This document shows, piece after piece, positions 12,969 to 25,544 of a stretch of DNA of 64,000 nt. Numbering within the stretch: the stretch's first letter is position 1; every line of letters starts with the position of its first letter. The DNA comes from Moringa oleifera. Its lineage: Eukaryota; Streptophyta; Magnoliopsida; Brassicales; Moringaceae. The position numbers and the translations under genes are program-made. The notes beneath the pieces were generated by a model, which ran no database searches, was not told the origin of the DNA, and saw only the letters and a list, made by a program, of their open reading frames with translations. The stretch is from the NCBI GenBank assembly GCA_021397835.1, contig JAJFZO010000853.1, forward strand, positions 68,501 through 132,500, written 5' to 3'.

Positions 12969-15574
12969 GACGCATGCTAGGCGAGGGCCAAATCGTTGGG
13001 GGGATTTTGAGCATGCGGAGTGCTTCGTTGTAGGCCCTCGAGGCGACGGATGCGAGGCTGGATCACGTCACCCAAGCCTGCCTTGACGGACTTGTTGCGC
13101 AGCGCGATCGATGACACGATCGTCGGGCGTTACCAATGAGGTAGCCACACGGCCAGCCTGGGCAAGGCGTGACACCCCTGCTGCCAAGGGCTTATCGGTG
13201 GGAAAAACGTGGGCAACGAAATGAGAAAAATCGTGGGATAATGAGCTGGGATGTGGATAGACAAGCTCGACATTGTTGGTGGAGAAGCTAACGATGATGC
13301 ATGCTACGCGAGGGCCAAATCGCTGGGGGGATTTTGAGCTTGTGGAGAGCTTCGTCGCATGCCTTCCAGGCGACGGAAGCGGGGCTAGATCCCGACGCCC
13401 AGGCTTGCCTTGGCGGACTCGTTGCGCAGCGCGATCGACGACACGATCGTTGGCAGTTAGCAATGAGCGAGCCATATGGCCAGCCTGGGCAAGGCGTGAC
13501 ACACCTGCTGCCAAGGGCTCATCGGTGGGAAAAACATGGGCAACGAAATGAGAGAAATTGTGGGATAATGAGCTGGTATGTGGCTACATAAGCTCGACGG
13601 TGTGAGCGGCGAAGCTAATGATGATGCATGCTACGCGAGGGCCAAATCACTGGGGTTATTTTTAGTATGCAGAGTGCTTCATCGCAGGCCCTCGATGCGG
13701 CGGATGCGGGGCTGCATCTCGATGCCCAGGCTTGCCTAGGCGGACTCGTTTCGCACCACGATCGATGACACGATCGTCGGGCGTTAGCAATGATTGAGCA
13801 CACGACCAGCCTGGGCAAGGCGTGACACCTCTGCTGTCAAGGCCTCATCGGTGGGAAAAACGTGGGCAACGAAATGAGAAAAATCGTGGGATAATGAGCT
13901 GGTAAGTGCCTAGACAAACTCGACAGTGTGGGCGGCGAAGCTAACGATCATGCATGCTACATGAGGGCCAAATCGCTGTGGGGATTTTGAGCATGCGGAG
14001 TGCTTTGTTGCAGGCCCTCGAGGCGACGGATGCTAGGCTGGATCTCGACGTCCAAGCTTGCCTTGGCGGACTCGTTGCGCAGCGCGATCGACGACACGTT
14101 CGTCGGGGTTTACCAATGAGGGAGCCACAGGGCCAGCCTGGGCAAGGCGTAACACCCCTGCTGCCAAGGCCTCATCGGTGGGAAAAACGTGGGCAACGAA
14201 ATGAGAAAAATCGTGGGATAATGAGCTGGGATGTTGATAGACAAACTCGACGGTGTTGGTGGCGAAGCTAACGATGATGCATGCTACGCGAGGGCCAAAT
14301 CGCTGGGGGGATTTTGAGCATGCAGACTGTTTCGTCGCAGGCCATCGAGGCGACGGATGCGAGGTTGGATCCCGACACCCAAGCTTGCCTTGGTGGACTC
14401 GTTGCACAGCGCGATCGACAACACTGTCGTCGGGCGTTACCAATGAGGGAGCCATACGGCCAGCCTGGGCAAGGCGTGACACCCCTGCTGCCAAGGCCTC
14501 ATCAGTGGGAAAAACGTGGGCAACGAAATGAGAAAAATCGTGGGATAATGAGCTGAGATGTGGATAGACAAACTCGACGGTGTTGGTGGCGAAGCTAACG
14601 ATGATGGATGCTACACGAGGGCCAAATCGCTGTGGTGATTTTGAGTATGCGGAGTGCTTCGTCGCAGGCCCTCGATGCGGCGAATGCGGGGCTGCATCCC
14701 GACGCCCAGGCTTGCCTGGGCGGACTCGTTGCGCACCGCGATCGACGACATAATCGTCGGCCGTTAGCAATGAGTGAGCCACACGGCCATCCTGGGCAAG
14801 GCGTGACACCCCTGCTGGCAAGGCCTCATCGGTGGGAAAAATGTGGGAACCGAAATGAGAAAAATCGTGGGATAATGAGCTGGGATGTGCCTAGACAAAC
14901 TCGACGGTGTGGGTGGTGAAGCTAATGATGACGCATGCTAGGCGAGGGCCAAATCGCTGGGGGGATTTTGAGCATGCGGAGTGCTTCGTTGCAGGCCCTC
15001 GAGGCGACGGATGCGAGGCTGGATCACGTCACCCAAGCCTGCCTTGGCGGACTCGTTGCGCACCGCGATCGATGACACGATCGTCGGGCGTTACCAATGA
15101 GGTAGCCACACGGCCAGCCTGGGCAAGGCGTGACACCCCTGCTGCCAAGGGCTCATCGGTGGGAAAAACGTGGGCAACGAAATGAGAAAAATCGTGGGAT
15201 AATGAGCTGGGATGTGGATAGACAAGCTCGACGTTGTTGGTGGAGAAGCTAACGATGATGCATGCTACGCGAGGGCCAAATCGCTGGGGGGATTTTGAGC
15301 TTGCGGAGAGCTTCGTCGCATGCCTTCCAGGCGACGGAAGCGGGGCTAGATCCCGACGCCTAGGCTTGCCTTGGCGGACTCGTTGCGCAGCGCGATCGAC
15401 GACACGATCGTTGGCAGTTAGCAATGAGCGAGCCATATGGCCAGCCTGGGCAAGGCGTGACACACCTGCTGCCAAGGGCTCATCGGTGGAAAAAACGTGG
15501 GCAACGAAATGAGAGAAATTGTGGGATAATGAGCTGGTATGTGGCTACATAAGCTCGACGGTGTGAGCGGCGAA
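12969..15574 (+). repeat. Mixed V/W-type satellite block
   Basis: About eight monomers. V types read GATGACGCATGCTAGGCG with the unusual GATCACGTCACCCAAGCC (near 13062 and 15021). W types read GGTGGAGAAGCTAACG, TTGAGCTTGCGGAGAGC or a variant, and GACGGAAGCGGGG (near 13281 and 15242). The V-W pair at 12969-13514 recurs at 14930-15475, six monomers (1,961 bp) on. The - strand reading frame from 14821 to 14033 stays open for 262 codons; I treat it as incidental. Confidence 0.75.
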
Positions 15575-17715
15575 GCTAATGATAACGCATGCTAGGCGAG
15601 GGCCAAATCGCTGGGGGGATTTTGAGCATGCGGAGTGCTTCGTCGCAGGCCCTCGAGGCGACGGATGCGAGGCCGGATCACGTCACCCAAGCCTGCCTTG
15701 GCGGACTCGTTGCGCAGCGCGATCGATGACACGATCGTCGGGCGTTACCAATGAGGTAGCCACACGGCTAGCCTGGGCAAGGCGTGACACCCCTGCTGCC
15801 AAGGGCTCATCGGTGGGAAAAACGTGGGCAACGAAATGAGAAAAATCGTGGGATAATGAGCTGGGATGTGGATAGACAAGCTCGACGTTGTTGGTGGAGA
15901 AGCTAACGATGATGCATGCTACGCGAGGGCCAAATCGCTGGGGGGATTTTGAGCTTGCGGAGTGCTTCGTCGCATGCCTTCCAGGCGATGGAAGCGGGGC
16001 TAGATCCCGACGCCCAGGCTTGCCTTGGCGGACTTGTTGCGCAGCGCGATCGACGACACGATTGTCGACAGTTAGCAATGAGTGAGCCACACGGCCATCC
16101 TGGGCAAGTTGTGACACCCCTGCTGGCAAGGCCTCATCGGTGGGAAAAACGTGGGCAACAAAATGAGAAAAATCGTGGGATAATGAGCTGGGATGTGGAT
16201 AGACAAGCTCGACGGTGTTGGTGGCGAAGCTAACGATGACGCATGCTAAGCGAGGGCCAAATCGCTGGGGGGATTTTGAGCTTGCGGAGTGATTCGTCGC
16301 ATGCCTTCCAGGCGACGGAAGCGAGGCTAGATCCCGACGACCAGGCTTGCCTTGGCGGACTCGTTGCGCAGCGCGATCGACGACACGATCGTCGACAGTT
16401 AGCAATGAGCGAGCCATATGGCCAGCCTGGGCAAGGCGTGACACACCTGCTGCCAAGGGCTCATCGGTGGGAAAAACGTGGGCAACGAAATGAGAAAAAT
16501 CATGGGATAATGATCTTGGATGTGGCTACACAAGCTCGACGGTGTGGGCGGCGCAGCTAATGATGATGCATGTTACGCGAGGGGCCAAATCGCTGGGGTG
16601 ATTTTGAGTATGCGGAGTGCTTCGTCACAGGCCCACGATGCGGTGGATGCGGGGCTGCATGCCGACGCCCAGGCTTGCCTAGGCAGACTAGTTGCGCACC
16701 ACGATCGACGACACAATCGTCGGCCGTTAGTAATGAGTGAGCCACACGGCCAGCCTGGGTAAGGCGTGACACCCCTGCTGCCAAGGCCTCATCGGTGGGA
16801 AAAACGTGGGCAACGAAATGAGAAAAATCGTGGGATAATGAGCTGGGATGTGGATAGACAAACTTGACGGTGCTGGTGGCGAAGCTAACGATGATGCATG
16901 CCACACGACGGCCAAATCGCTGGGGGGTTTTGAGCATGCCGAGTGCTTCGTCGCATGCCTTCCAAGTGACAGATGCGGGGCTAAATCCCGATGCCCAGGC
17001 TTGCCTTGGCGGACTTGTTGCGCAGCGTGATCGACGACACGATCATCAGCAGTTAGCATTGAGCGAGCTATATGGCCAGCCTAGGCAAGGCGTGACACAC
17101 CTGCTGCCAAGGGCTTATCGGTGGGAAAAACGTGGGCAACAAAATGAGAAAAATCGTGGGATAATGAGCTGGGATGTGGCTACACAATCTCGACGGTGTT
17201 GGCGGCGTAGCTAATGATGATGCATGGTACACCAGGGCCAAATCGCTGGGGGGATTTTGAGCTTGCAGAGTGCTTCGTCGCATGCCTTCCAGGCGACGAA
17301 AGCGGGACTAGATCCCGACGCCCAGGCTTGCCTTGGCGGACTCGTTGCGCAGCACGATCGATGACACGATCGTCGGCCGTTAGCAATGAATGAGCCACAC
17401 GGCCAGCCTGGGCAAGGCATGACACCCCTGCTGCCAAGGCCTCATCGGTGGGAAAAACGTGGGCAACGAAATGAGAAAAATCGTGGGATAATGATCTGGG
17501 ATGTACCCAGACAAACTCGACGGTGTTGGTGGCGAAGCTTATGATGATGCATGCTACGCGAGGGCCAAATCACTGAGGTGATTTTTAGTACGCAGAGTGC
17601 TTCGTCGCAGGCCCTCGAGGCGATGGATGCGGGGCTGCATCCCGACGCCCAGGCTTGCCTCGGCGGACTCGTTGCGCACTGCTATCGATGACACGATCGT
17701 CGGCCGTTAGCAATG
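15575..17715 (+). repeat. Second nine-monomer-offset duplication, left copy (V-W-W-A-B-Y-Z)
   Basis: Matches 18517-20657 at a constant offset of 2,942 bp. Shared private features include GACCAGGCTTGCC in the second W (near 16339 and 19281), the ACAGGCCCA variant in A (near 16628 and 19570), GGTACACCAGGGCC in Y (near 17226 and 20168) and the HindIII-creating GCGAAGCTTATGATGATGC in Z (near 17533 and 20475). Downstream of about 17715 the left copy continues like 13786-14930 instead. Confidence 0.85.
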
Positions 17716-18516
17716 ATTGAGCACACGGCCAGCCTGGGCAAGGCGTGACACCTCTGCTGTCAAGGCCTCATCGGTGGGAAAAACGTGGGCAACGAAATGA
17801 GAAAAATCGTGGGATAATGAGCTGGTAAGTGCCTAGACAAACTCGACAGTGTGGGCGGCGAAGCTAACGATGATGCATGCTACGCGAGGGCCAAATCGCT
17901 GGGGGGATTTTGAGCATGCAGACTGTTTCGTCGCAGGCCATCGAGGCGACGGATGCGAGGCTGGATCCCGACACCCAAGCTTGCCTTGGTGGACTCGTTG
18001 CACAGCGCAATCGACAACACTATCGTCGGGCGTTACCAATGAGGGAGCCATACGGCCAGCCTGGGCAAGGCGTGACACCCCTGCTGCCAAGGCCTCATCG
18101 GTGGGAAAAATGTGGGCAACGAAATGAGAAAAATCGTGGGATAATGAGCTGGGATGTGGATAGACAAACTCGATGGTGTTGGTGGCGAAGCTAACGATGA
18201 TGGATGCTACACGAGGGCCAAATCGCTGGGGTGATTTTGAGTATGCGGAGAGCTTCGTCGCAGGCCCTCGATGCGGCGAATGCGGGGCTGCATCCCGACG
18301 CCCAGGCTTGCCTGGGCGGACTCATTGCGCACTGCGATCGACGACACAATCGTCGGCCGTTAGCAATGAGTGAGCCACACGGCTATCCTGGGCAAGGCGT
18401 GACACCCCTGCTGGCAAGGCCTCATCGGTGGGAAAAATGTGGGAACCGAAATGAGAAAAATCGTGGGATAATGAGTTGGGATGTGCCTAGACAAACTCGA
18501 CGGTGTGGGTGGTGAA

Positions 18517-20657
18517 GCTAATGATGACGCATGCTAGGCGAGGGCCAAATCGCTGGGGGGATTTTGACCATGCGGAGTGCTTCGTCGCAGGCCCTCGAGG
18601 CGACGGATGCGAAGCTGGATCACGTCACCCAAGCCTGCCTTGGCGGACTCGTTACGCAGCGCGATCAATGACACGATCGTCGGGCGTTACCAATGAGGTA
18701 GCCACACGGCTAGCCTGGGCAAGGCGTGACACCCCTTTTGCCAAGGGCTCATCGGTGGGAAAAACGTGGGCAACGAAATGAGAAAAATCGTGGGATAATG
18801 AGCTGGGATGTGGATAGACAAGCTCGACGTTGTTGGTGGCGAAGCTAACGATGATGCATGCTACGCGAGGGCCAAATCACTGGGGGGATTTTGAGCTTGC
18901 GGAGTGCTTCGTCGCATGCCTCCCAGGCGACGGAAGCGGGGCTAGATCCCGACGCCCAGGCTTGCCTTGGCGGACTCGTTGCGCAGCGCGATCGACGACA
19001 CGATCATCGACAGTTAGCAATGAGCGAGCCATACGGCCATCCTGGGCAAGGCGTGACACACCTGCTGCCAAGGGCTCATCGGTGGGAAAAACGTGGGCAA
19101 CGAAATGAGAAAAATCGTGGGATAATGAGCTGGGATGTGGATAGACAAGCTCGACGGTGTTGGTGGCGAAGCTAACGATGATGCATGCTACGCGAGGGCC
19201 AAATCGCTGGGGGGATTTTGAGCTTGCGGAGTGCTTCGTCGCATGCCTTCCAGGCGACGGAAGCGGGGCTAGATCCCGACGACCAGGCTTGCCTTGGCGG
19301 ACTCGTTGTGCAGCACGATCGACGACACGATCGTCGACAGTTAGCAATGAGCGAGCCATATGGCCAGCCTGGGCATGGCGTGACACACCTGCTGCCAAGG
19401 GCTCATTGGTGGGAAAAACGTGGGCAACGAAATGAGAAAAATCGTGGGATAATGAGCTTGGATGTGGCTACACAAGCTCGACGGTGTGGGCGGCGAAGCT
19501 AATGATGATGCATGTTACGCGAGGGGCCAAATCGCTGGGGTGATTTTGAGTATGCGGAGTGCTTCGTCACAGGCCCATGATGCGGTGGATGCGGGGCTGC
19601 ATCCCGACGCCCAGGCTTGCCTAGGCAGACTAGTTGCGCACCACGATCGACGACACAATCGTCGGCCGTTAGTAATGAGTGAGCCACACGGCCAGCCTGG
19701 GTAAGGCGTGACACCCCTGCTGCCAAGGCCTCATCGGTGGGAAAAACGTGAGCAACGAAATGAGAAAAATCGTGGGATAATGAGCTGGGATGTGGATAGA
19801 CAAACTTGACGGTGCTGGTGGCGAAGCTAACGATGATGCATGCTACACGACGGCCAAATCGCTGGGGGGTTTTGAGCATGCCGAGTGCTTCGTCGCATGC
19901 CTTCCAAGTGACGGATGTGGGGCTAAATCCCGACGCCCAGGCTTGCCTTGGCGGACTTGTTGCGTAGCGCGATCGACGACACGATCATCAGCAGTTAGCA
20001 TTGAGCGAGCTATATGGCCAGCCTGGGCAAGGCATGACACACCTGCTGCCAAGGGCTTATCGGTGGGAAAAACGTGGGCAACAAAATGAGAAAAATCGTG
20101 GGATAATGAGCTGGGATGTGGCTACACAAGCTCGACAGTGTAGGCGGCGCAGCTAATGATGATGCATGGTACACCAGGGCCAAATCGCTGGGGGGATTTT
20201 GAGTTTGCAGAGTGCTTCGTCGCATGCCTTCCAGGCGACGAAAGCGAGACTAGATCCCGACGCCTAAGCTTGCCTTGGCGGACTCGTTGCGCAGCGCGAT
20301 CGATGACACGATCGTCGGCCGTTAGCAATGAATGAGCCACACGGCCAGCCTGGGCAAGGCATGACACCCCTGCTGCCAAGGCCTCATCGGTGGGAAAAAC
20401 GTGGGCAACGAAATGAGAAAAATCGTGGGATAATGATCTGGGATGTACCCAGACAAACTCGACGGTGTTGGTGGCGAAGCTTATGATGATGCATGCTACG
20501 CGAGGGCCAAATCACTGAGGTGATTTTTAGTACGCGGAGTGCTTCGTCGCAGGCCCTCGAGGCGATGGATGTGGGGCTGCATCCCGACGCCCAGGCTTGC
20601 CTCGGCGGACTCGTTGCGCACTGCTATCGATGACACGATCGTCGGCCGTTAGCAATG
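18517..20657 (+). repeat. Second nine-monomer-offset duplication, right copy (V-W-W-A-B-Y-Z)
   Basis: Partner of 15575-17715 at offset 2,942 bp, so the period is again nine monomers. The right end falls within the Z monomer near the GTTAGCAATGA landmark. Beyond it the sequence belongs to the block shared with 26.9-28.1 kb. Confidence 0.85.
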
Positions 20658-21560
20658 AGTGAGCCACACGGCCATCCTGGGCAAGGCGTGACACCCCTGC
20701 TAGCAAGGCCTCATCAGTGGGAAAAACGTGGGAACCGTGATGAGAAAAATCGTGGGATAATGAGCTGGGATGTGCCTAGACAAACTCGACGGTGTGGGCG
20801 ACGAAGCTAATGATGACGCATGCTAAGCGAGGGCCAAATCGCTGGGGGGATTTTGAGCATGCGGAGTGCTTCGTCGCAGGCCCTCAAGGCGACGGATGCG
20901 AGGATGGATCACGTCACCCAAGCTTGTCTTGGCAGACTCGTTGCGCAGCACGATCGATGACACGATCGTCGGGCGTTACCAATGAGGGAGCCACACGGCC
21001 AGCCTGGGCAAGGCTTGACACCCCTGCTACGAAGGCCTCATCGGTAGGAAAAACGTGGGTAACGAAATGAGAAAAATCATGGGATAATGAGCTGGGATGT
21101 GGATAGACAAACTCGATGGTGTTGGTGGCGAAGCTAACGATGATGCATGCTACGCGAGGGCCAAATCGCTGGGGCGATTTTGAGCTTGCGGAGTGCTTCG
21201 TCACATGCCTTCCAGGCGACAGATGCGGCGCTAGATCCCGACGCCTAGGCTTGACTTGGCGGACTCGTTGCGCAGCATGATCGGCGACACAATCGTCAGC
21301 AGTTAGCAATAAGCGAGCCATATGGCCAGACTGGCCAAGGCGTGACGTACCTGCTGCCAATGGCTCATCGATGGGAAAAACGTGGGCAACGAAATGAGAA
21401 AAATCGTGGGATAATGAGCTGGGATGTGGCTACACAAGCTCGACGGTGTGGGCGGCGCAGCTAGTGATGATGCATGCTACGCGAGGGGCCAAATCGATGG
21501 GGTGATTTTGAGTATGTGGAGTGCTTCGTCGCAGGCCCTCGATGCGGCGGATGCAGGGCT
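20400..21560 (+). repeat. 6,540-bp-offset duplication, left copy
   Basis: Matches 26940-28100 with anchors exactly 20 monomers apart (20488/27028 and 21469/28009). Shared tracers are GCGAAGCTTATGATG, GATGGATCACGTCACCC, the GGCAAGGCTTGACACC variant, GCATGATCGGCGACACAATC and CCAGACTGGCCAAGGCGTG with a GACGTACC variant. Past about 21560 the two copies differ: the left has an extra GATGGATGCT monomer at 21797 before the B monomer at 22124. Confidence 0.85.
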
Positions 21561-22449
21561 GCATCCCGACGCCCAGGCTTGCCTAGGCGGACTCGTTGCG
21601 CACCACGATCGAAGACACAATCGTCGGCCGTTAGCAATTAGTGAGCCACACGGCCGGCCTGGGCAAGGCGTGACACCCCTGCTGCCAAGAGCTCATCGGT
21701 GGGAAAAACGTGGGCAACGAAATGAGAAAAATCGTGGGATAATGAGCTGGGATGTGGATAGACAAACTCGACAGTGTTGGTGGCGAAGCTAACGATGATG
21801 GATGCTACGCGAGGGCCAAATCGCTGGGGTGATTTTGAGTATGCGGAGTGCTTCGTCGCAGGCCCTCGATGCGGCGGATGCGGGGCTGCATCCCGACGCC
21901 CAGGCTTGCCTGGGCGGACTCGTTGCGCACCACGATCGACGACACAATCGTCGGCCGTTAGCAATGAGTGGGCCACACGGCCAGCCTGGGCAAGGCGTGA
22001 CACCCCTGCTGCCAAGGGCTCATCGGTGGGAAAAACATGGGCAACGAAATGAGAAAAATCGTGGGATAATGAGCTGGGATGTGGATAGACAAACTTGACG
22101 GTGTTGGTGGCGAAGCTAACGATGATGCATGCTACACGACGGCCATATCGCTGGGGGGTTTTGAGCATGCCGAGTGCTTCGTCGCATGCCTTCCAAGTGA
22201 CGGATGCGGGGCTAGATCCCGACGCTCAGGCTTGCCTTGGCGGACTCGTTGCGCAGCGCGATCGACGACACGATCGTCAGCAGTTAGCATTGAGGGAGCT
22301 ATATGGCCAGCCTGGGCAAGGCGTGACACACCTGCTGCCAAGGGCTCATCGGTGGGAAAAACGCGGGCAACAAAATGAGAGAAATCATTGGATAATGAGC
22401 TGGGATGTGGCTACACAAGCTCGATGGTGTGGGCGGCGCAGCTAATGAT

Positions 22450-23429
22450 GATGCATGCTACGCGAGGGGCCAAATCGCTGGGGTGATTTTGAGTATGCGG
22501 AGTGCTTCGTCGCAGGCCCTCGATGCAGCGAATGCGGGGCTGCATGCCGACGCCCAGGCTTGCCTAGGCAGACTCGTTGCGCGCCATGATCGACGATACA
22601 ATCGTCGGCCATTAGCAATGAGTGAGCCACACGGTCAGCCTAGGCAAGGCGTGACACCCCTGCTGCCAAGGCCTCATCGGTCGGAAAAACGTGGGCAACG
22701 AAAAGAGAAAAATCATGGGATAATGATCTGGGATGTGCCTAGACAAACTCGACGGTATTGGTGGCGAAGCTAACGATGGTGCATGCTACGCGACGGCTAA
22801 ATCGCTGGGGGGATTTTGAGCCTGCAGAGAGCTTCGTCGCATGCCTTCCAAGCGACGGATGCGGGGCTAGATCCCGACACCCAGGCTTGCCTTGGTGGAC
22901 TCGTTGCGCAGCGCGATCGACGACACGATCGTCAGCAGTTAGCATTGAGCGAGCCATATGGCCAGCCTGGGCAAGGTGTGACACACCTACGACCAAGGGC
23001 TCATCGGTGGGAAAACGTGGGCAACAAAATGAGAAAAATCGTGGGATAATGAGCTGTGATGTGGCTACACAAGCTCGACGGTGTGGGCGGCTCAGCTAAT
23101 GATCATGCATGCTACGCGAGGGCTAAATCGCTGGGGTGATTTTTAGTATGCGGAGTGCTTCGTCGTAGGCCTTCGAGGCGACGGAAGCGGGGCTAGATCC
23201 CGACGCCCAGGCTTGCCTTGGCGGACTCGTTGCGCACCACGATCGATGACACGATCGTCGGGCGTTAGCAATGATTGAGCACACGGCCAGCCTGGGCAAA
23301 GCGTGACACCCCTGCTGCCAAGGCCTCATCGGTGGGAAAAACGTGGGCAACGAAATGAGAAAAATCGTGGGATAATGAGCTGGGATGTGGATAGACAAAC
23401 TTGACGGTGCTGGTGGCGAAGCTAACGAT
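22450..23429 (+). repeat. A-P'-T/P block resembling the 9-12 kb zone
   Basis: Three monomers (anchors 22450, 22778, 23104) match left-zone types found more than 10 kb upstream. The A monomer shares GATCGACGATACAATCG and CACGGTCAGCCTAGGCAAGG with 11333. P' has GATGGTGCATGCT plus CTACGACCAAGG and the four-A GGGAAAACGTGGG of 9372. The last monomer starts as T (GATCATGCATGCT, TTTTTAGTATGCGG) and ends as P (CTAGATCC, GATCGATGACACGATC, GGGCGTTAGCAATGATTG). Flanking monomers are of the local B/A types, so the block looks moved in by long-range exchange. Confidence 0.75.
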
Positions 23430-25544
23430 GATGCATGCTACACGACGGCCAAATCGCTGGGGGGTTTTGAGCATGCCGAGTGCTTCGTCGCATGCCTTCC
23501 AAGTGACGGATGCGGGGCTAGATCCCGACGCCCAGGCTTGCCTTGGCGGACTCGTTGCGCAGCGCGATCGACGACACGATCGTCAGCAGTTAGCATTGAG
23601 CGAGCTATATGGCCAGCCTGGGCAAGGCGTGACACACCTGTTGCCAAGGGCTCATCGGTGGGAAAAACGCGGGCAACAAAATGAGAAAAATTGTGGGATA
23701 ATGAGCTGGGATGTGGCTACACAAGCTCGACGGTGTGGCGGCGCAGCTAATGATGATGCATGCTACACGAGGGCCAAATCGCTGGGGTGATTTTGAGTAT
23801 GCGGAGTGCTTCGTCGCAGGCCCTCGAGGAGACGGATGCGGGGCTGCATCCCGACGCCCAGGCTTGCCTCGGCGGACTCGTTGCGCAGCGCGATCGACGA
23901 CACGATCGTCAGCCGTTAGCATTGAGGGAGCTATATGGCCAGCCTGGGCAAGGCGTGACACACCTGCTGCCAAGGCTCATCGGTGGGAAAAACGCGGGCA
24001 ACAAAATGAGAAAAATCGTGGGATAATGAGCTGGGATGTGGCAACACAAGCTCGACGGTGTGGGCGGCGCAGCTAATGATGATGCATGCTACGCGAGGGG
24101 CCAAATCGCTGGGGTGATTTTGAGTATGCGGAGTGCTTCGTCGCAGGCCCTCGATGCGGCGGATGCGGGGCTGCATCCCGACGCCCAGGCTTGCCTGGGC
24201 GGACTCGTTGCGCACCACGATCGACGACACAATCGTCGGCCGTTAGCAATGAGTGGGCCACACGGCCAGCCTGGGCAAGGCGTGACACCCCTGCTGCCAA
24301 GGGCTCATCGGTGGGAAAAACATGGGCAACGAAATGAGAAAAATCGTGGGATAATGAGCTGGGATGTGGATAGACAAACTCGACGGTGTTGGTGGCGAAA
24401 CTAACGATGATGCATGCTACGCGAGGGCCAAATCGCTGGGGGGATTTTGAGCTTGCGGAGTGCTTCGTCGCATGCCTTCCAGGCGACAGATGCGGGGCTA
24501 GATCTCGACGCCCAGGCTTGCCTTGGCGGACTCGTTGCGCAGCGCGATCGACGACACGATCGTCAGCAGTTAGCATTGAGCGAGCTATATGGCCAGCCTG
24601 GGCAAGGCGTGACACACCTGCTGCCAAGGGCTCATCGGTGGGAAAAACGCGGGCAACAAAATGAGAGAAATCGTTGGATAATGAGCTGGGATGTGGCTAC
24701 ACAAGCTCGACGGTTTGGGCGGCGCAGCTAATGATGATGCATGCTACGCGAGGGGCCAAATCGCTGGGGTGATTTTGAGTATGCGGAGTGCTTCGTCGCA
24801 GGCCCTCGATGCGGCGGATGCGGGGCTGCATCCCGACGCCCAGGCTTGCCTAGGCGGACTCGTTGCGCACCACGATCGATGACACAATCGTCGGCCGTTA
24901 GCAATTAGGGAGCCACACGGCCAGCCTGGGCAAGGCGTGACACCCCTGCTGCCAAGAGCTCATCGGTGGGAAAAACGTGGGCAACGAAATGAGAAAAATC
25001 GTGGGATAATGAGCTGGGATGTGGATAGACAAACTCGACAGTGTTGGTGGCGAAGCTAACAATGATGCATGCTACACGACGGCCAAATCGCTGGGGGGAT
25101 TTTGAGCATGCGGAGTGCTTCGTTGCATGCCTTCCAAGCGACGGATGCGGGGCTAGATCCCGACGCCCAAGCTTGCCTTGGCGGACTCGTTGCGCAGCGC
25201 GGTCGACGACACGATCGTCGGCAGTTAGCAATGAGCGAGCCATATGGCCAGCCTGGGCAAGGCGTGACACACCTGCTGCCAAGGGCTCATCGGTGGGAAA
25301 AACGTGGGCATCGAAATGAGAGAAATCGTGGGATAATGAGCTTGGATGTGGCTACACAAGCTCGACGGTGTGGGCGGCGCAGCTAATGATGATGCATGCT
25401 ACGCGAGGGGCCAAATCGCTGGGGTGATTTTGAGTATGCGGAGTGCTTCGTCGCAGGCCCTCGATGCGGCGGATGCGGGGCTGCATCCTGACGCCCAGGC
25501 TTGCCTAGGCGGACTCGTTGCGCACCACGATCGACGATACAATC
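23430..25544 (+). repeat. B/A/C-type monomers preceding the HOR core
   Basis: About six and a half monomers of the same B, A and C types that build the C-A-B-A HOR further right, but in irregular order (B, A, A, C, A, B/C-like, A). The C-A pair at 24409-25063 matches 33910-34564 at an offset of 9,501 bp. It shares the rare CTCGACGGTTTGGG (24709 and 34210). Confidence 0.75.

Noticed and set aside
14033..14821. 262-codon open frame on the - strand as a protein gene
   Set aside because: It spans more than two satellite monomers, and its translation repeats every 109 residues. The frame is broken in most other units and is explained by a unit length divisible by three and high GC. No domain or gene-like context is visible.
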